DNA of 64,000 bases from CAZUHB01 sp964620445 (lineage in GTDB: Bacteria; Planctomycetota; B15-G4; CAYZWU01). The notes below the pieces were generated by a model that was not told the DNA's origin, did not search any database, and saw only the letters and a list, made by a program, of their open reading frames with translations. The stretch lies in assembly GCA_964620445.1 (NCBI GenBank), contig CAZUHB010000020.1:1-64000 (forward strand). The letters are read 5' to 3'. Every line of letters begins with the position of its first letter. The stretch's first letter is position 1. A program made the position numbers and the translations under genes. This document shows, piece after piece, positions 63,471 to 64,000 of this stretch.

Positions 63471-64000
63471 TTACGCGTCAACATCAGGATCTTGGCCACC
63501 CTTCTCCTCGTCCGAACCCCAGAACCACGGGTTGAAACCGAGCCGAAGATCAAAGCACAACAGGAGCAGATCGACCCCGAAAGTCCAGGGATGGTGTGTG
63601 CCGCCGGGATCGCTTATCAATGCTGGCACTATGTAGCCCCAATACTTATCTCGATATTTATAATTGGTGAACCAGTGGTCCCCTATCCTCTTTGAACAGT
63701 GGAATCGATCTTGAGCTTCCTCCCAATGCGCGATACCACAAAAATTCGCTGTCCAGTCCCAGACAGTATCATCGTACCCATTGCCGACTGTCCAACCCCT
63801 GTCGTAGTCGTGACCCATATGTTTGTATTTACCCCAACCTATACCTGGCTTTGCAACTGCCGGTATATGAACCACCGCACCAAGCCCCAAACCGAAACCG
63901 ACCTGGGCTCGGAACGCGGAACATCCGCTCAGCACGAGGGCAAAGACCAGAAGAAAGCAAGGCAAGTATCTGTGTCCCTGTCTGCGTTCGTCCTTTTGTT
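63471..64000 (-). CDS. Lipoprotein of unknown function, 5' end outside the window
   Basis: The frame is open to the window edge, so the true start lies beyond it. A lipoprotein signal (LPCFLLVFALVLSGC) with a lipobox ending in Cys is followed by about 150 residues rich in Trp, Gly and Asp (VGNGYDDTVWDWTANFCGI, WTFGVDLLLLCFDLRLGFNPWFWG), suggesting a small beta-barrel or outer-membrane-associated protein. No family recognised. It ends 142 bp before the broken Sel1 gene on the same strand. Confidence 0.65.
   Translation of the reverse strand, partial: QKDERRQGHRYLPCFLLVFALVLSGCSAFRAQVGFGLGLGAVVHIPAVAKPGIGWGKYKHMGHDYDRGWTVGNGYDDTVWDWTANFCGIAHWEEAQDRFHCSKRIGDHWFTNYKYRDKYWGYIVPALISDPGGTHHPWTFGVDLLLLCFDLRLGFNPWFWGSDEEKGGQDPDVDA

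Noticed and set aside
1..64000. CRISPR arrays, rRNA genes, tRNA genes
   Set aside because: Looked for regularly spaced repeats and conserved RNA motifs by eye and saw none; a covariance-model scan would be decisive.

Overview
The window looks like a chromosome segment of a Gram-negative bacterium, judged by eye to be around 60% GC. It encodes TolC and HlyD-type proteins, POTRA domains and many signal peptides and lipoboxes. The mix of families suggests an uncultured lineage in or near the Planctomycetes-Verrucomicrobia-Chlamydiae group: a CAP-domain protein of planctomycete style, DUF6807 plus discoidin, a Tat-exported Gfo/Idh/MocA oxidoreductase, a VIT-vWA-HEAT protein, an ECF sigma factor and a sulfatase-like protein. 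That placement is inference; no rRNA or universal marker is present.

Region 1 (1-15.7 kb) is a general and cell-surface block. It holds a 13-Asp-box beta-propeller protein, a CAP-domain protein, a small sugar-catabolism group (TIM-barrel isomerase, DUF6807/discoidin protein, Tat Gfo/Idh/MocA oxidoreductase), a lipoprotein with a near-consensus promoter, a SMUG1-type uracil-DNA glycosylase and several secreted or anchored proteins of unknown function.

Region 2 (15.8-38.8 kb) is the most interesting part: a large accessory island that looks like a peptide natural product (RiPP) locus. From left to right it has a nucleotidyltransferase, a sulfotransferase-like protein, two HPr-kinase-like kinases, an ABC exporter and a radical SAM enzyme. 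Next comes a tightly coupled six-gene operon: 2-hydroxyacyl-CoA-dehydratase-type activase, SPASM radical SAM enzyme, TolC, HlyD, ABC ATPase and FtsX/MacB permease. Last is a minus-strand operon: PqqD-like recognition protein, 48-residue precursor peptide, B2-type transglutaminase-fold leader peptidase, two radical SAM enzymes and a GT9 glycosyltransferase. The precursor (38289..38435) has a lasso-family leader motif (YxxPxV), but its predicted core has no Asp or Glu and the window has no asparagine-synthetase-like lasso cyclase. I infer a lasso-like leader-processing system (B1/B2) joined to radical SAM chemistry, with kinase, nucleotidyl, sulfo or glycosyl tailoring and one or two dedicated exporters.

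Region 3 (39-49 kb) holds a sulfatase-fold protein lacking the formylglycine motif, a CcoI/CopA2-like copper ATPase, a second GT-B glycosyltransferase, a methyltransferase, a fifth radical SAM enzyme with a small unknown ORF beside it, and decayed transposase remnants (IS66 TnpB, probable IS91-type zinc ribbon).

Region 4 (49-64 kb) has a 1252-residue VIT-vWA-HEAT protein whose stop codon lies at the edge of a RAYT (REP-associated tyrosine transposase) element with 56-bp inverted ends. An ECF sigma factor follows, whose putative -35 box lies in the element's terminal repeat. Beyond it are a large secreted Ig/propeller-like protein, a POTRA-domain protein without a barrel, a LamG-like secreted protein, a broken Sel1-repeat gene (TGG to TGA plus frameshift) and a lipoprotein gene cut by the window edge.
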